NCBI RefSeq assembly: GCF_034931005.1
Contig: NZ_JAYGIN010000004.1
Span: 315,309-379,308, forward strand
Reading direction: 5' to 3'
Source: Arcicella sp034931005
GTDB taxonomy: Bacteria > Bacteroidota > Bacteroidia > Cytophagales > Spirosomataceae
Length of the DNA: 64,000 nt
Numbering within the stretch: position 1 is the stretch's first letter; every line of letters starts with the position of its first letter. The notes beneath the pieces are model-generated. The model had not been told where the DNA came from. It was given only the letters and a program-made list of their open reading frames with translations, and did no database searches. This document shows, in pieces, positions 1 through 8,639 of this stretch. The translations under genes and the position numbers were made by a program.

Positions 1-1
1 T

Positions 2-787
2 TATCATGCCATACAAGTAGAGGCTCTTTTCTACAAAAATTATGTGGGTGGCAACGCATTCTGGATTCATACATGGTCGATTGATGTAGAAGAACATTTT
101 TATCTGTTGCTCCCGTTGCTTTTCTTAGCCTTATTGTTTTTCAATAAAGCAAGTCAAACGCCTTTTAAAGCCATTCCCTATTTGTTTTGTGCAATTGCCA
201 TCGGAAGTTTAGCACTCAGAATTCATGCAACTTTAACGATGCCTTTCTCTCACGTTACCAACGTTTCGCCTACGCATTTACGGATTGACTCGCTTTTCTT
301 TGGTACGCTGTTGTCGTATTTCTACCATTTTCATCGTGAAAAATTAGGCAGTTTCGTTACCAATAATAAAAATCTTCTCCGCATCGCAAGTTTCATCTTG
401 CTTTTACCTTGTGCCATTTTTTGGGATGAAAACCCACAAATGATTACTTGGGGCTTTACCTCTTTATATTTAGGTTTTGGGGGAATTCTACTATTAAGTA
501 TTTATTCTGAAATAAAATTGCCTCCATTTCTTGAAAAAATATACAAGGGTATGGCAACGATGGGTTTGTATTCGTATTCAATGTACATCATTCATTGGCC
601 ATTGATTTGGTGGTTTAAATTACCTATTGGGGAGTATTTAGATAACCATTTCCCCATTAAATTAGGGGCGTTTTTTGTCTATTTTGGATTGGTTTATCTA
701 TTGGGATGGATACTTTCTAAAACGATAGAAATTCCATTTTTGGCTTTACGAGATAAACTTTTTCCTGCCAAATCAAAATCACTTTAA
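2..787 (+). CDS. Membrane O-acyltransferase (acyltransferase_3 / OafA-YrhL family), 5' partial
   Basis: The reading frame is open to the left edge, so the N-terminal part lies outside the window; the GTG at 44 is internal. The visible 262 residues contain the family motif HTWSIDVEEHFYLLLPLLF, a variant of the usual HTWSLSVEEQFY, followed by several hydrophobic segments and a late YSYSMYIIHWPLIWW helix. Members of this family are multi-pass inner-membrane proteins that transfer acyl groups to sugars of surface polysaccharides or peptidoglycan; the substrate cannot be read from the sequence. The 3' end overlaps the convergent thioesterase gene by 4 bp. Confidence 0.85.
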   Translation, partial: YHAIQVEALFYKNYVGGNAFWIHTWSIDVEEHFYLLLPLLFLALLFFNKASQTPFKAIPYLFCAIAIGSLALRIHATLTMPFSHVTNVSPTHLRIDSLFFGTLLSYFYHFHREKLGSFVTNNKNLLRIASFILLLPCAIFWDENPQMITWGFTSLYLGFGGILLLSIYSEIKLPPFLEKIYKGMATMGLYSYSMYIIHWPLIWWFKLPIGEYLDNHFPIKLGAFFVYFGLVYLLGWILSKTIEIPFLALRDKLFPAKSKSL

Positions 788-1317
788 GATAGCATAAATG
801 TACCTTCTGCCAATTCTTTTTTAATGACTTTTATTCTGTCGTTTAATGTAATATGTTCAAAATCAATGCCTTCAACGCAGATGGCTTTTAGAAATACTTC
901 TACTTCTGGTTGGTGATTGGTCTTTTTCCCTGTGCGTACATCAATGTATTTTGAGGTCGTCCAAAGTACAGCACGAACCGTTTTACAGTCGTAGTCGGTC
1001 ATAACAAATTCTGTAACTAACGTATTTTCGTTATGATAAATGGCTGATGAAATTATTTTGACCCATTCACTCACTTTTGCAGACGACACATAAGCAATTT
1101 GATGGTTATAAACCACCCATGATGTTTGATTATGAATAAAATAATCGTTGTAGTCAAATTGATAAACTTCTGCTACTTGGTCTTCCCGAGCATTGAAAAA
1201 ATAGTCAAAGTATTTAGCGTTATTCAAATGTTGAAGCGGGTCGCAATCTTGGAAACGAATGACCGCTTTTGAATATAATTTCTTGGGATAAGTTTTATTG
1301 GAATCTAATTGGAACAT
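784..1317 (-). CDS. Acyl-CoA thioesterase, hotdog fold (YbgC/4HBT type)
   Basis: A 177-residue protein. Its N-terminal segment (residues about 18-45, RFQDCDPLQHLNNAKYFDYF) matches the YbgC/FadM hotdog signature in which the Asp after the conserved Q/R-x-x-D is catalytic. The family hydrolyses acyl-CoA thioesters in the cytoplasm. The length is slightly above the usual 130-150 residues, with an extra C-terminal tail. It converges on the acyltransferase with a 4-bp overlap and no shared function is evident. The start ATG at 1317 gives a motif at the expected distance from the N-terminus. Substrate chain length is unknown. Confidence 0.75.
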   Translation of the reverse strand: MFQLDSNKTYPKKLYSKAVIRFQDCDPLQHLNNAKYFDYFFNAREDQVAEVYQFDYNDYFIHNQTSWVVYNHQIAYVSSAKVSEWVKIISSAIYHNENTLVTEFVMTDYDCKTVRAVLWTTSKYIDVRTGKKTNHQPEVEVFLKAICVEGIDFEHITLNDRIKVIKKELAEGTFMLS

Positions 1318-1348
1318 ATTTTTGGAAGTGATGAGTTATAATTTATAC

Positions 1349-1476
1349 GGTAGGACAGGTTTCCAACCTGTCAATGAAGTACATTTGAGAGATTTCCAAC
1401 CTGTCAATGAAGTACATTTGAGAGATTTCCAACCTGTCAATGAAGTACATTCGACAGGTTAGAAACCTGTCCTACC
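1349..1476. repeat. BIME-like element: two inverted GTAG-REPs around three 33-bp tandem units
   Basis: The left end is GTAG followed by the hairpin GACAGGTT-TCC-AACCTGTC (1350-1372). The right end (1453-1475) is its inverted copy with one mismatch. Between them a 33-bp unit starting TTCCAACCTGTC recurs at 1361, 1394 and 1427. GTAG at the foot of a hairpin is the recognised mark of REP sequences mobilised by RAYT (TnpA-REP) proteins. The element fills the gap between the thioesterase and the response regulator. Confidence 0.8.
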
Positions 1477-1619
1477 TTTATCAATACAAAGTTAGTTTAT
1501 AAGCGTGGTTGAAGAAGGGCAAAGTAGAATGAATTGTAAATATTCTTCAAAACCCCTAAATTAGCAAGTAAATGTAGTTCGATGGCTTAACATCGAAAAC
1601 ATATTCAAATACAAAACGA

Positions 1620-2300
1620 ATGACAAGAATATTATTAGTTGAGGACGACGATAGTTTAGGGTTTGTAGTAAAAGACAATCTTGAGCAAGAAGGATACGAA
1701 ATAAACCTCCAAACAACAGGAAAAGCAGGACAAAGAGCCTTTCAACAGAATCAATACGATATTTATATTCTTGATGTGATGCTTCCAGAAATGGACGGTT
1801 TTACGCTTGCAGAGTACATTCGGAGTACGGGAAGTGATGTGCCAATCATTTTTTTGACGGCAAAATCTTTGAAAGAAGACCGCATTAAAGGCTTGAAATT
1901 GGGAGCGGACGATTATTTGACAAAACCATTCAGCATTGAAGAATTGGTTTTGCGAATCGAAGCTATTTTGAAAAGAACGGGTAAAAAGAGCAATCAACAA
2001 CCCATAGCAATTCATACACTCGGCAAATATACTTTCGATACCAAAAATCTAAAGCTCATTTTTGAAGAAAAAATTCAAGACCTAACGCACAGAGAATCTG
2101 ACCTTTTGGAGTTTTTGGTTCAGCATAAAAATGAAACTTTGTCGAGAGATAAAATCCTTATCGCTATTTGGGGAGACGACGACTATTTCAAAGGCAGAAG
2201 TTTGGATGTTTTTATTACTCGACTTCGTAAATATATCAGCCAAGACCCAAGCGTTAAATTAACCAATGTTCACGGCGTTGGGTTTAGATTGGAGGTGTAA
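1620..2300 (+). CDS. Response regulator, OmpR/PhoB family
   Basis: A 226-residue two-domain regulator. The receiver domain has the acidic pocket E8/D9/D10, phospho-acceptor D52 (YILDVMLPEMDG) and K102 (LTKPF). The C-terminal winged helix (about 130-226) ends in the typical DVFITRLRKYI and NVHGVGFRLEV segments. It should bind direct-repeat operators once phosphorylated. No histidine kinase gene is adjacent: the upstream gene is a thioesterase and the downstream one is under a B12 riboswitch. It is therefore an orphan regulator here and its signal cannot be deduced. The ATG at 1620 gives a canonical N-terminus (MTRILLVEDD). Confidence 0.9.
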   Translation: MTRILLVEDDDSLGFVVKDNLEQEGYEINLQTTGKAGQRAFQQNQYDIYILDVMLPEMDGFTLAEYIRSTGSDVPIIFLTAKSLKEDRIKGLKLGADDYLTKPFSIEELVLRIEAILKRTGKKSNQQPIAIHTLGKYTFDTKNLKLIFEEKIQDLTHRESDLLEFLVQHKNETLSRDKILIAIWGDDDYFKGRSLDVFITRLRKYISQDPSVKLTNVHGVGFRLEV

Positions 2301-2303
2301 AAT

Positions 2304-2381
2304 GTAGCACGGGAATCCTTCCCGTGTGATTTGCAAGTATCCGTTTAAAACACGCCTCACGGGAAAAAATCCCGTGATACC
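2304..2381. repeat. BIME-like element with CACGGGAA hairpins
   Basis: GTAG at 2304 is followed by the hairpin CACGGGAA-TCC-TTCCCGTG. The right end is the inverted hairpin CACGGGA-5 nt-TCCCGTG closed by GTAT on the opposite strand. It lies 3 bp after the stop codon of the response regulator and just before the B12 riboswitch promoter, so it may act as the 3' end of that transcript. Confidence 0.7.
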
Positions 2382-2404
2382 ATAATATTTTTCAATTTTC
2401 CCAC

Positions 2405-2412
2405 TACCTTTG
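2405..2412 (+). promoter_or_regulatory. Promoter -7 box for the cobalamin riboswitch transcript
   Basis: TACCTTTG matches the Bacteroidota -7 consensus TAnnTTTG and sits a few bases before the predicted start of the riboswitch. No clear -33 TTG was found at the usual distance. Confidence 0.5.
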
Positions 2413-2418
2413 CATCAG

Positions 2419-2690
2419 TTTATGGTGCTTTCTATTCGTTATCGAACGAATTTAACGCTTAATAGGGAAATCGGTAAAAGCCGATACTGTCCCCGCAACT
2501 GTAAGTTTTATAAAGTCATTACCATTCTTCAATAACCACTGGTTGTTGGTTATTGGTTATTAGTTAATTAGTTATTGGTTAATGGTATTTTTAATACTTG
2601 TGCCTAATAACCAATCACTAATAACCAATCACTAAAACTGGGAAGGTTCAGTAATGATAAAACGAGTCAGGAGACCTGCCATTAAATCAT
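2419..2690 (+). promoter_or_regulatory. Cobalamin (B12) riboswitch with an expanded peripheral arm
   Basis: The conserved core is plain: the GGGAAATCGGT/GCCGATACTGTCCCC segment, CGCAACTGTAAG near 2500, CCACTGG near 2536, ACTGGGAAGG at 2637-2646 and AGTCAGGAGACCTGCC at 2665-2680 (the B12 box region). TCATTAC (about 2516) pairs with GTAATGA (about 2651). Between CCACTGG and CTGGGAAGG lies an unusually long inverted repeat made of TTGGTTATTAG-like units on one side and AATAACCAATCACT units on the other. It controls the BtuB-type receptor downstream and probably the following genes. Binding of adenosylcobalamin normally turns such genes off. Confidence 0.93.
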
Positions 2691-2803
2691 TCTTGGTTTT
2701 TGTTTACGGAAGATAAACATAATCGAGCGTTAGATTTTCTCTTTTTATTTTCTTGGTCAATTTCAGCGGTGCTTCCGTCGGTCAAGGCTTAACGAATGTT
2801 GTT

Positions 2804-4765
2804 ATGTCTCTTGTCGTGTATTCTGTACGTTCTCGGATTTTATTTTCATTAGTGGGTTTGGTTTTACCCTTGTTTGGCTACGCCCAAGAGATTGCCAACA
2901 AGCAAATTGATGAAGTAAAAGTTACGGGTTTTGCTACCGAACACTTTATGGCGGGTTTGAAAGTGCAAAAAATAGATTCAGCCACTTTAGCCAGATTTCA
3001 ATTCCAAACCTTAGCTGATTTCCTACAATTTCAATCACCAATTGCTTTTAAAAGTTACGGTTCTGGGCAACTGACGAGTATTTCCTTTCGTGGAACGTCG
3101 GCAATGCACACGGCGGTACTTTGGAATGGCTTAAATATCAATAGTCCAATGGCAGGGCAAACGGATTTTTCAACCGTTCCTGTTTTGGGTTTCGACGAGA
3201 TGTCAATTCAGTACGGTTCAGCCGCCAGTTGCGTAGGTACGGATGCGGTTGGAGGAAGTATTTTATTAAGTTCCGTTCCAAAATGGAAACAAAAAGGGAC
3301 AAATTTTACCATTGGCGGTCAGTATGCAAGTTTTGATAATTATAACGGACAAGCAGGTTTGAGATTTGTAAAAATTAGTAAATCTGGTTTGCAATTTTCT
3401 GGAAAAACATTGTTGTACGGAAGTCAATTTAACAACCATTTTAACGCAACCGAAAGAACCGACAATACAGGGAGAACTTACCCAATTGAACCTTCTGAAA
3501 CTGCCCAAAAAGGATTTATCCAAGATTTATATTTGAAGAAAAAGAATGGAAATACGCTTTCTTTGAATATTTGGTTGACCGATAATAAATTAGCCATTCA
3601 GCCCGATGTAATTGCTTTTCGGGAAATTACGCAAAGTAAAGCCTACCGTGTTTTATCAGCTTATCAATTTGGCAATACCAATGTAAAAGCAGGTTTTATT
3701 AAAGATATTTTAGATTACGGAACGGGTGATTTTCTAAATCCAAGTCATTCAGAAACAGATAGATACATTGCTCGTGCCGAACACGAATTTTCAATAAAAA
3801 AGAAAGATTCCTTCCAACAAACTTCTTTGAGAATTGGGGGTGAATTTGTGCATTACGTCGCCAAAGTAGATGGTTATGGTGGTGGCTCAATCACCGAAAG
3901 CCGACAAGATGTTTTTGCATTGTTACGCCAACAATTTACTCAAAAATTAACCGCTTCACTAAATCTACGTCAGGCATTTTCAACTCGTTATGTTGCTCCC
4001 TTTACGCCATCTTTTGGTTTAGAATATGCGGTGATTTCAAACGAAAAAACACAAATTAAATTAACAGGAAATATTGCCAAAAGTTACCGTTTACCAACGC
4101 TTAATGAACGTTATTGGAAAGTATTAGGCAATATCAATATTCAGCCTGAAAGCGGATTGAACAAGGAAGTTGGAGCAAATTGGAAACAAGTTGTTTCTGC
4201 CAATCTCAATGCTTCATTAGGCGTAAATGTCTATCATAATTTGATTGATAATTGGACGTACTGGAATCCAGATAAAGGCTATCGAGTAGAGAATTTACAG
4301 CAAGTTTTAAGTCAAGGTTTTGAGATTACGGGTAGCATTAAGTATTTGAAGGATAGGATATTAGGGGGCGTTTTAGCTACTTATGCTTATACCGATGCGT
4401 CTCAGCAAAAAGTCTATGATGTTTATGCCGTTGATATTATTGGCAAACAATTAATTTACGTTCCCCTACATACACTCACGGGAACGGCTTATGTGGGCAA
4501 GGGCGATTGGTCATTGAATGTTCAAGGGCTTTATAACTCTGAACGTTTTATTACCTTCGACCATTCAGGGCGACCATTTCCGTCGTATTTTATTGTAAAT
4601 AGTACCGTTTCGGGCAAAATTCATTTCGGCAAAATTCAAAGTAATCTTATTTTTCAGGTCAATAATTTGACAGATACCGTTTATCCAAGCGTTAGAAAAA
4701 ATGCGATGCCTGGGCGTAGTTTTTCTTTGGGTTTGGTGTTTTCGGGGAATGTTTTTAATCATTAA
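2804..4765 (+). CDS. btuB: TonB-dependent outer-membrane cobalamin receptor (BtuB type)
   Basis: A 653-residue TonB-dependent receptor. From the ATG at 2804 it begins with a signal peptide ending GLVLPLFGYAQ. An upstream TTG at 2753 would add residues that do not look like a signal peptide, so I prefer 2804. The plug domain (about 40-170) contains LADFLQFQSPIAFKSYG, SISFRGTSAMHTAVLWNG and YGSAASCVGTDAVGGSI; the rest is a beta barrel ending in an aromatic-poor but typical SLGLVFSGNVF strand. The cobalamin riboswitch directly upstream and the BtuG-like gene 38 bp downstream identify the substrate as a corrinoid. It imports B12 across the outer membrane using TonB/ExbBD energy. Confidence 0.88.
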   Translation: MSLVVYSVRSRILFSLVGLVLPLFGYAQEIANKQIDEVKVTGFATEHFMAGLKVQKIDSATLARFQFQTLADFLQFQSPIAFKSYGSGQLTSISFRGTSAMHTAVLWNGLNINSPMAGQTDFSTVPVLGFDEMSIQYGSAASCVGTDAVGGSILLSSVPKWKQKGTNFTIGGQYASFDNYNGQAGLRFVKISKSGLQFSGKTLLYGSQFNNHFNATERTDNTGRTYPIEPSETAQKGFIQDLYLKKKNGNTLSLNIWLTDNKLAIQPDVIAFREITQSKAYRVLSAYQFGNTNVKAGFIKDILDYGTGDFLNPSHSETDRYIARAEHEFSIKKKDSFQQTSLRIGGEFVHYVAKVDGYGGGSITESRQDVFALLRQQFTQKLTASLNLRQAFSTRYVAPFTPSFGLEYAVISNEKTQIKLTGNIAKSYRLPTLNERYWKVLGNINIQPESGLNKEVGANWKQVVSANLNASLGVNVYHNLIDNWTYWNPDKGYRVENLQQVLSQGFEITGSIKYLKDRILGGVLATYAYTDASQQKVYDVYAVDIIGKQLIYVPLHTLTGTAYVGKGDWSLNVQGLYNSERFITFDHSGRPFPSYFIVNSTVSGKIHFGKIQSNLIFQVNNLTDTVYPSVRKNAMPGRSFSLGLVFSGNVFNH

Positions 4766-4803
4766 AATTCAATAATTTTTTATCCATATAAATCAAAACA
4801 ATA

Positions 4804-5898
4804 ATGCAGTTTAATTCTATTTATGTTCGTTCATTGGCAGTAGTTTCTTTATTTTTAGGGCTAAATGCTTGTAATTCAACTTCCGAACCAGAGCCTTCTC
4901 AACCTTACGATACTGGCGTTTTTGTACTAAATGGGGGAAACTTCTTCGATAATAATGGTACAATCTCTTTATATAATCCTACAACCAAAACGATTTCTTA
5001 TGATGTTTTTCAGAAAGAAAATACTCGTGCTTTATCAGGTGGTGTTGCAGGTTATACAGAGGTAGATGGTAAGGGTTTGATTTTGGTAGATAACTCTACC
5101 AATGGAAGTGATGCTGTGGAAATTGTATCAGCAAGAACATTCAAATCTGTGGCAACAATTAAGGATTTAGAAAATCCAAGAAGTGTAATTAAAGCAAGCA
5201 CCAATAAGGCTTATGTAGTTTGTTGGGATGTTCTTAATCCAGATTATTCATATAAGTTAGGTTATGTAGCAGTAATTGACCTTACAACGAATAAAATTAC
5301 GAAGAAAATCCCTGTTCAAAACGGTGCAGAAGGTATCGTGATTGTGGGTAATGAAGCATTTATCGGTAATACTTCTTATTCAGGAATTAAAACAATTACG
5401 GTGATTGATATTAGCAAAGATGAGGTTTCTGGAACGGTTGCATCAGCAGGAGCAGCATCAAATTTGATAGTTGATGCGAATAATAAAATTTGGTGTACAA
5501 TTGGAAAAGAAATTGTACGTATCAATCCTACTTCTAAAGTGGTAGAAACACGCCTGACTGCTGGTACAAGTACAACAAAAAGCCCACGAAACTTGACTTT
5601 GAATGCTAATAAAACAGCAATTTTCTTTGAATATTCTTTTTCAGATTCGTCTGATGGATATAAGCAAAAAGGAGATATTTTTAGTTTTAACATTAGTGAT
5701 GCCACTATTTCAACGAGTACATCATTAATTAAACGTGCTTTCACAGGATTTGGGTTTGATGCTAAAAACGGAATTATTTATGGTGGAATTACACCATCTT
5801 ATAAGCAAGCAGGTTATGTAATTAGATACCAAACTAATGGAACATTAATTGACTCTGTAAAAGCAGAAATTGCTCCTAATGGCTTCTTATTCAAATAG
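4804..5898 (+). CDS. Surface beta-propeller lipoprotein, BtuG-like (YncE/DUF5074 type)
   Basis: A 364-residue lipoprotein with signal peptide and lipobox LGLNAC (Cys23), followed by an acidic SEPEPSQP stretch. The body is a series of propeller-like repeats (LYNPTTKTISYDVF, VIDLTTNKITKKIPVQNGAEGIVIV, VIDISKDEVSGTV, RINPTSKVVETRL). In Bacteroides the BtuG lipoprotein is a seven-bladed propeller that captures B12 and caps BtuB. Position directly after a riboswitch-controlled btuB makes the same role likely here. Assignment to BtuG rests on context and the propeller pattern, not on recognised binding residues. Confidence 0.75.
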   Translation: MQFNSIYVRSLAVVSLFLGLNACNSTSEPEPSQPYDTGVFVLNGGNFFDNNGTISLYNPTTKTISYDVFQKENTRALSGGVAGYTEVDGKGLILVDNSTNGSDAVEIVSARTFKSVATIKDLENPRSVIKASTNKAYVVCWDVLNPDYSYKLGYVAVIDLTTNKITKKIPVQNGAEGIVIVGNEAFIGNTSYSGIKTITVIDISKDEVSGTVASAGAASNLIVDANNKIWCTIGKEIVRINPTSKVVETRLTAGTSTTKSPRNLTLNANKTAIFFEYSFSDSSDGYKQKGDIFSFNISDATISTSTSLIKRAFTGFGFDAKNGIIYGGITPSYKQAGYVIRYQTNGTLIDSVKAEIAPNGFLFK

Positions 5899-5929
5899 AT
5901 ATAGATAAGTGTGGGCGTAGGCGGTGCGA

Positions 5930-6104
5930 CTACGTATTATTAGGTCAGACGATGGTCGGACAGACAACCAATTATACTTAGTGGTCTGACTACCGTCTGA
6001 CCAACTTGGTCTGAATTATACTTAGTGGTCTGACTACCGTCTGACCAACTTGGTCTGAATTATACTTAGTGGTCTGACTACTGTCTGACCAACTCGGTCT
6101 GACT
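5930..6104. repeat. Palindromic intergenic repeat with a 44-bp tandem unit (GGTCTGAC family)
   Basis: A 44-bp unit beginning GGTCTGACTACCGTCTGACC recurs at 5983, 6027 and 6071. The right end reads GGTCTGACTAC, which is GTAG plus a TCAGACC hairpin on the minus strand. The left end has a diverged copy (GGTCAGACGATGGTC). It occupies almost all of the 250-bp gap between the BtuG-like gene and the DUF6580 gene. Confidence 0.75.
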
Positions 6105-6148
6105 ACAAATAAATTTTGCCACAAAGCAAAGTATAAATTAAAACAACC

Positions 6149-6736
6149 ATGAAACAGACATTAAATCCTCGTTTTTTAACCTTGCTTTGCTTCATTTTAG
6201 CAATCGCTTTATTACGAATTGCAAACTCAACAGGGTTGACTCCTTTTGCTCATTATTCGCCAATTGGTGCTTTGGGATTATTTGGAGGAGCGTATTTTTC
6301 AAGTCGTTGGAAAGCTTTTGCCTTGCCGATTCTCACACTTTTAGTGAGTGATTTGGTGATAAACAAAGTCATTTATCAAGGAAAATATGGCGTGATGTAT
6401 GAAGGTTGGTATTGGATTTATGGAATTTTTGCGATTATCGTTTTATTCGGAAAGGTAATTCTTCAAAAAATCAACGTTCAAAATGTAGTTTTGGCGGCAA
6501 TTATTGCTTCAGTTTCACATTGGATTTTGGCGGATACTACCGTTTGGATTGGTGGCGGAACAGATTTAAGAACGATGCTTCCATTAAGTAAAGATTGGGC
6601 AGGTTTGCAACAATGCCTCATTCAAGGATTTCCATACATGAAAAACTTTTTGGTGGGAACATTAGCTTACAGCGGATTAATGTTCGGTGCATTTGAATTA
6701 TTGCAAGTACGTTTTCCAAAATTAGCAATAGTATAG
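6149..6736 (+). CDS. DUF6580-type integral membrane transport protein
   Basis: A 195-residue protein with about five to six hydrophobic segments and the N-terminal pattern LRIANSTGLTPFAHYSPIGALGLFGGAYF seen in DUF6580/ECF-S-component-like proteins. No catalytic motif is visible. Its place in the B12 locus, between the BtuG-like lipoprotein and the BtuF-like protein, suggests a role in moving a corrinoid or precursor across the inner membrane, since no btuC or btuD is present in the window. That role is inferred from context only. The ATG at 6149 leads directly into the first membrane helix. Confidence 0.7.
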   Translation: MKQTLNPRFLTLLCFILAIALLRIANSTGLTPFAHYSPIGALGLFGGAYFSSRWKAFALPILTLLVSDLVINKVIYQGKYGVMYEGWYWIYGIFAIIVLFGKVILQKINVQNVVLAAIIASVSHWILADTTVWIGGGTDLRTMLPLSKDWAGLQQCLIQGFPYMKNFLVGTLAYSGLMFGAFELLQVRFPKLAIV

Positions 6737-6746
6737 AAGGAGTATA

Positions 6747-6862
6747 GAGCACGGATTGAAGCCACAATGGAATTGGGATTAGACACGGATGGAAATTAAT
6801 TTATAAAAGATTATTTGAAGTATAATTCAATCCGTGTCTAATCCGTTTAATCCGTGTTCCAA
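6747..6862. repeat. Imperfect palindromic repeat related to the dispersed ATCCGTGT family
   Basis: GATTAGACACGGAT (6777-6790) is the inverted copy of ATCCGTGTCTAATC (6830-6843). CACGGATT and AATCCGTG segments extend the palindrome outward. The wording resembles the 160-bp palindrome seen at 22241, 52566 and 60479 but is shorter and diverged. Confidence 0.6.
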
Positions 6863-6892
6863 TTTACTTGTAACACGAAAAGCCAATAAACA

Positions 6893-7828
6893 ATGAAAGC
6901 CGTTTCTTTCCTTCCTGCCGCAACGCAAATGATTTATGATATGGGTTTGCAAGACCTTTTGTATGGCGTAACCTTTGAATGTCCCGAAAAATCACGGGCT
7001 GAAAAGCAAATATTGGTTCGTTGTGTATTGGAAGGAAAAGACTATTCGAGTGAAGAAATTGACCGTATTTTTTCCGCTTCAAAAGCACAGGGTAAAAGTC
7101 TTTATTATGTAGAAGAAGACAAGCTACAAGCCATTGCACCTGATATTGTTATTACGCAAGACGTTTGCGAAGTTTGTCAAATAGACACCAAATGCACTCA
7201 AGCAGTTATTGATAATCTTGAAAAAACACCTCTCATCATCACACTGACACCCCAAAGCTTGACTGATGTATTTCAGTCCGCCATCACAATTGCTTCGGCG
7301 TTGGGTCGAGAAGAAGCCGCTTTTCATTATTTGGCAAAACTTCAACATCGTATCGACACCGCCATTGACGTACTCCGAGAACATCGGGCTTTGCCGAAGC
7401 GAGTGATGGTGATGGAATGGATTGAGCCCATTTATAACTGTGGACACTGGATTCCGCATCAAATTGCGTATGCTGGAGGAACAGATATGTTGGGGAATCC
7501 TTCGGGAGATAGTATTGTAACTTCGTGGGAAAAGGTATTAAAATATGACCCCGAAGTTTTAGTCATAGCTCCTTGCGGTTTTGAAACCAAAAGAAGTCTT
7601 GAGGAATTGCACCTATTAACTTCAAAACATGGTTGGGAGAACCTACAAGCAGTTCAAAATAAAGCAGTCTATATCCTTGATTATGATTTGTTTACTCAAC
7701 CAAGTGCCTCGACCTTAGTAAATGGTATCGAAATTTTGGCAGCATTATTTCACCCTACACTTTTTAATATTCCAGAATCATTGAAACATAAAATTTATCC
7801 AGTTTTCAATGAAATTTTAGTTGAATGA
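6893..7828 (+). CDS. Cobalamin-binding protein, BtuF-like, without signal peptide
   Basis: A 311-residue protein of the helical-backbone ABC substrate-binding fold (PeriBP/BtuF). It begins MKAVSFLPAATQMIYDMGL, the usual start of the domain, with no export signal, so it should stay in the cytoplasm. Typical segments are APDIVITQDVCEVCQ (about 82-97), KRVMVMEWIEPIYNCGHWIPHQIAYAGG (about 165-192) and YDPEVLVIAPCGF. The cytosolic BtuF-like form with a DVCEVC motif recurs in B12 salvage clusters. Lying between DUF6580 and two DUF71 ATPases, it probably binds a corrinoid intracellularly. The biochemical role is inferred. Confidence 0.75.
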   Translation: MKAVSFLPAATQMIYDMGLQDLLYGVTFECPEKSRAEKQILVRCVLEGKDYSSEEIDRIFSASKAQGKSLYYVEEDKLQAIAPDIVITQDVCEVCQIDTKCTQAVIDNLEKTPLIITLTPQSLTDVFQSAITIASALGREEAAFHYLAKLQHRIDTAIDVLREHRALPKRVMVMEWIEPIYNCGHWIPHQIAYAGGTDMLGNPSGDSIVTSWEKVLKYDPEVLVIAPCGFETKRSLEELHLLTSKHGWENLQAVQNKAVYILDYDLFTQPSASTLVNGIEILAALFHPTLFNIPESLKHKIYPVFNEILVE

Positions 7829-7868
7829 TAACACATCAATACATTAAATAACCTCTAACTTATTCATT

Positions 7869-7892
7869 GGTCTGATACGAAAGTGCCAGACC
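7869..7892 (+). other. Small hairpin between the BtuF-like and DUF71 genes
   Basis: GGTCTG (7869-7874) pairs with CAGACC (7887-7892) and is followed by AAATTTTATT. It could be a weak terminator or processing hairpin. The T-run is poor, so readthrough into the next gene is likely. Confidence 0.35.
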
Positions 7893-7934
7893 AAATTTTA
7901 TTCCTAATAAATTCTTTCTGTTACTCATACTTAA

Positions 7935-8639
7935 ATGCAAAAAAGAGCCTTAATGAATTGGTCGGGAGGAAAAGATTCAGCCCTTTCGCTTTATCATGTT
8001 CTTCAAAATAAAGAATACGAAGTTGAATATCTTTTAACATCCTTGAATGATTCTTTCAAGCGAGTTTCGATGCACGGCGTTCGAGAAGAATTGCTCGACC
8101 AACAAGCCGAAAATATTGGCATTAATTTGATAAAATTACGTTTGGCTGAAACCGTTTCAATGGAAGAATATCAAGCAAAAATGGCTGAAACGATGCAACC
8201 TTTGATTGATTCGGGCGTTGAATATTCCATTTTTGGCGATATTTTCTTAGAAGATTTGCGTAAACATCGGGAAGAACGTTTGGCAGAAGTCGGTATGAAA
8301 GGCGTATTTCCTATCTGGAAACGTCCTTCGTTGGAATTATTGGATGAATTTTGGGATTTAGGTTTTAAAACAATGGTGGTTGCCATCAACGGAAATCATT
8401 TGGATAAATCATTTTGTGGTAGAATTCTCGACCGTGATTTTGTCAAAGATTTACCCAAAACGGTTGACCCTTGCGGAGAAAATGGCGAATTTCATACCTT
8501 CGTTTTTGAAACGCCTTATTTCAAAAATTCCATTAAATTTGATATTGGCGAAACGGTTGATAAAACCTATCATTTCAAAAATTCAGACGGGGATGATTTA
8601 ACTTCGACTTACTTTTTTACCGACTTGATTCCTAAATAA
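7935..8639 (+). CDS. DUF71/COG2102 ATP-dependent ligase-like protein (Dph6 family), copy 1
   Basis: A 234-residue PP-loop ATPase. The SGGKDS nucleotide motif is at residues 10-15 (MNWSGGKDSALSLYH), with the family signatures GDIFLEDLRKHREERL and CGENGEFHTFVFETP. Eukaryotic Dph6 amidates diphthine, but bacteria lack diphthamide; comparative genomics of DUF71 (de Crecy-Lagard and colleagues) predicted a bacterial subgroup working in B12 salvage. The location in a B12 riboswitch locus fits that prediction. The stop codon is followed immediately by the ATG of a second copy (zero-base gap), so the two are cotranscribed. The reaction is not established. Confidence 0.82.
   Translation: MQKRALMNWSGGKDSALSLYHVLQNKEYEVEYLLTSLNDSFKRVSMHGVREELLDQQAENIGINLIKLRLAETVSMEEYQAKMAETMQPLIDSGVEYSIFGDIFLEDLRKHREERLAEVGMKGVFPIWKRPSLELLDEFWDLGFKTMVVAINGNHLDKSFCGRILDRDFVKDLPKTVDPCGENGEFHTFVFETPYFKNSIKFDIGETVDKTYHFKNSDGDDLTSTYFFTDLIPK

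Noticed and set aside
1656..2015. Minus-strand frame of 119 codons inside the response regulator gene
   Set aside because: It is the antisense shadow of a clear OmpR-family coding sequence and has no recognisable domain.
2753..2803. TTG at 2753 as the btuB start
   Set aside because: It would put 17 polar residues before the signal peptide; the ATG at 2804 gives a normal exported N-terminus.
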